Below, one piece after another: positions 12,960-13,820 of a stretch of DNA of 13,820 bases. A model generated the notes under the pieces. That model did no database searches, was not told the origin of the DNA, and saw only the letters and a list, made by a program, of their open reading frames with translations. Source of the stretch: an uncultured Collinsella sp. (lineage in GTDB: Bacteria > Actinomycetota > Coriobacteriia > Coriobacteriales > Coriobacteriaceae); NCBI GenBank assembly GCA_902491055.1, contig CABUGI010000046.1:1-13820 (forward strand), in the 5' to 3' direction. The number at the start of each line of letters is the position of its first letter. Positions within the stretch are counted from its first letter, which is position 1. Made by a program: the position numbers and the translations under genes.

Positions 12960-13551
12960 AAACACCCGCAAGCCCGTGGGCCTCGGCGGAAAACTTATGG
13001 TTGCCATGATGAATCTGGGCCACGGCCCTGTGGCGCGGTGGGGACTTCGATTTCTACGACTTGCGCCAAACGCCAAGGTGCTAGATTGCGGCTGCGGCGG
13101 CGGGGCAAACATAAAACGACTGCTGAAAAAATGCCCGCATGGCGTCGTCAAGGGCATCGACTATTCGCCCGTCAGCGTGGAGAAGGCTAGAAAGCTCAAC
13201 CGAACTGCAATTCAGGAGGGGCGTTGCGCCGTTCTGCAAGGCAGTGTGGCGGATATGGCGTTTGAGAATAGCTGTTTCGATGCTGCCGCGGCCTTTGAGA
13301 CCGTCTATTTCTGGCCTGATTTGCCCCGATGTTTCCGTGAGGTTTGGCGGACGCTGAAGCCAGGCGCGACAGTTCTTATCTGCAACGAGAGCAATGGCGA
13401 TACGGACAAGGACGAGAGGTGGACGCAGATCATCGGCGGCATGACCATCTACAAGGACATTGAATTAAAGGCGTGTCTGGAGCAGGCGGGTTTTCACGAG
13501 GTGCAGATACGCAAAAAGAAAAGGTGGCTCTGCGTCACGGCACGGAAGTAA
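12946..13551 (+). CDS. Class I SAM-dependent methyltransferase, second gene of the operon
   Basis: The 201-residue protein has motif I VLDCGCGGGANIKRLLKK, then VKGIDYSPVSVEKARKLN with the acidic residue that contacts the SAM ribose, and later CFDAAAAFETVYFWPDLPRC and REVWRTLKPGATVLICNESN, all typical of the methyltransferase-11 group. The start ATG at 12946 lies inside the end of the previous gene, behind GGAGGGG, which implies translational coupling. It is not a duplicate of its neighbour: the motifs differ clearly (GCGGG versus ATGTG). No membrane segment or extra domain is visible. The acceptor is unknown; small-molecule methylation is likeliest from the context. Confidence 0.9.
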   Translation: MSFFENTRKPVGLGGKLMVAMMNLGHGPVARWGLRFLRLAPNAKVLDCGCGGGANIKRLLKKCPHGVVKGIDYSPVSVEKARKLNRTAIQEGRCAVLQGSVADMAFENSCFDAAAAFETVYFWPDLPRCFREVWRTLKPGATVLICNESNGDTDKDERWTQIIGGMTIYKDIELKACLEQAGFHEVQIRKKKRWLCVTARK

Positions 13552-13655
13552 GGGTAACAAGCACGGGCATTTTTGCATCCATCCTGCACATGGCGATAGG
13601 CATGACGGTCATAGCGGCTGTGCTGGCGGCAATTATGACAGTTCTTATTCACTGA
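13524..13655 (+). CDS. Tiny predicted membrane protein between methyltransferase genes
   Basis: A 43-codon frame from GTG 13524 overlaps the end of the second methyltransferase and carries one hydrophobic segment, GIFASILHMAIGMTVIAAVL, followed by AAIMTVLIH. The stop at 13653-13655 overlaps the ribosome site of the next gene, as in a compact operon. The start is uncertain: the GTG has poor spacing to AAGAAAAGG, and ATG 13590 would give only 21 residues. No family is recognised. The regular hydrophobic content and tight fit between two genes argue for a real gene; the weak start argues against. Confidence 0.45.
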   Translation: MALRHGTEVRVTSTGIFASILHMAIGMTVIAAVLAAIMTVLIH

Positions 13656-13666
13656 GGAAGAAACCT

Positions 13667-13820
13667 ATGAAATGTAAAATTGAGAAAAACACCGTGCAGG
13701 AGACGCTGATCCTCCCGCTGTATTCCCGGAAGCTGTGCACCGAGCTGTATCCGAACCTTTACCAAGACGAAACAGCGGTGCATCTGATCGACCAGATCGA
13801 CTACGACTTTTCAGAGGCAG
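13667..13820 (+). CDS. Leucine carboxyl methyltransferase-type SAM methyltransferase, 5' part only
   Basis: The frame runs from ATG 13667 off the end of the window (51 codons seen). A good site GAGGAAG lies 6 bases before the start. It reads MKCKIEKNTVQETLILPLYS, RKLCTELYPNLYQDETAVHL and IDQIDYDFSEA. The pattern VQETLxxPLYxRK....L..D..A..L...IDYDF is the N-terminal signature of PF04072-type methyltransferases, which in bacteria methylate carboxyl or hydroxyl groups of small molecules, including polyketide-like products. This makes it a third and distinct methyltransferase in the same operon. The SAM-binding core lies beyond the window. Confidence 0.85.
   Translation, partial: MKCKIEKNTVQETLILPLYSRKLCTELYPNLYQDETAVHLIDQIDYDFSEA

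Noticed and set aside
12297..13157. A 286-codon leftward frame opposite the two methyltransferase genes
   Set aside because: Both genes on the plus strand have clear motifs, ribosome sites and coupling; this frame has none.
1..13820. CRISPR array, tRNA or rRNA genes
   Set aside because: No regularly spaced repeats with unique spacers were seen. I recognised no complete tRNA cloverleaf or rRNA sequence.

Overview
The window looks like chromosome of a high-GC Gram-positive gut bacterium of the class Coriobacteriia, most likely a Collinsella relative. I base this on GC-biased codon use, strong AGGAGG-type ribosome sites, and the resemblance of several proteins to families I remember from that group. 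No database was searched, so the taxonomic call is inference.

Region 1 (1-4680) is conserved housekeeping DNA. A promoter preceded by two stem-loops drives a two-gene type IIA topoisomerase operon: a ParE/GyrB-like ATPase-Toprim subunit (318-2315) and a ParC/GyrA-like cleavage subunit (2361-4601), closed by a strong GC hairpin.

Region 2 (about 4750-12240) is an accessory stretch dominated by decaying genes. In order it holds: a 19-bp tandem repeat; an AAA-type ATPase relic with an internal deletion; a redox-type gene cluster read leftward from a MerR operator (a flavodoxin-like tail, a frameshifted carboxymuconolactone decarboxylase/cupin gene, an alpha/beta hydrolase that has lost its nucleophile region, and an apparently intact FMN-binding flavoprotein), with an intact divergent merR; an IS3-family relic reduced to a 53-codon ORF; an intact VOC/glyoxalase protein behind the tail of a membrane-protein gene; about 870 bp of mosaic DNA with terminators and a possible tiny RNA locus; the C-terminal stump of a DUF4143-type ATPase; a yjdF gene with a nonsense codon but a preserved, riboswitch-like leader; and a ToxN/AbiQ-like toxin broken by two frameshifts behind a structured leader RNA. 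At least six separate genes here are broken, by both small indels and large internal deletions.

Region 3 (12240-13820) is again clean and tightly coupled. A promoter overlapped by a DtxR/IdeR-like palindrome precedes two overlapping SAM methyltransferase genes, a possible tiny membrane protein, and the start of a third methyltransferase of the leucine carboxyl methyltransferase type that runs off the window. This looks like an iron-regulated methyltransferase operon. It is the best candidate here for an undescribed system, but its function cannot be read from this window.
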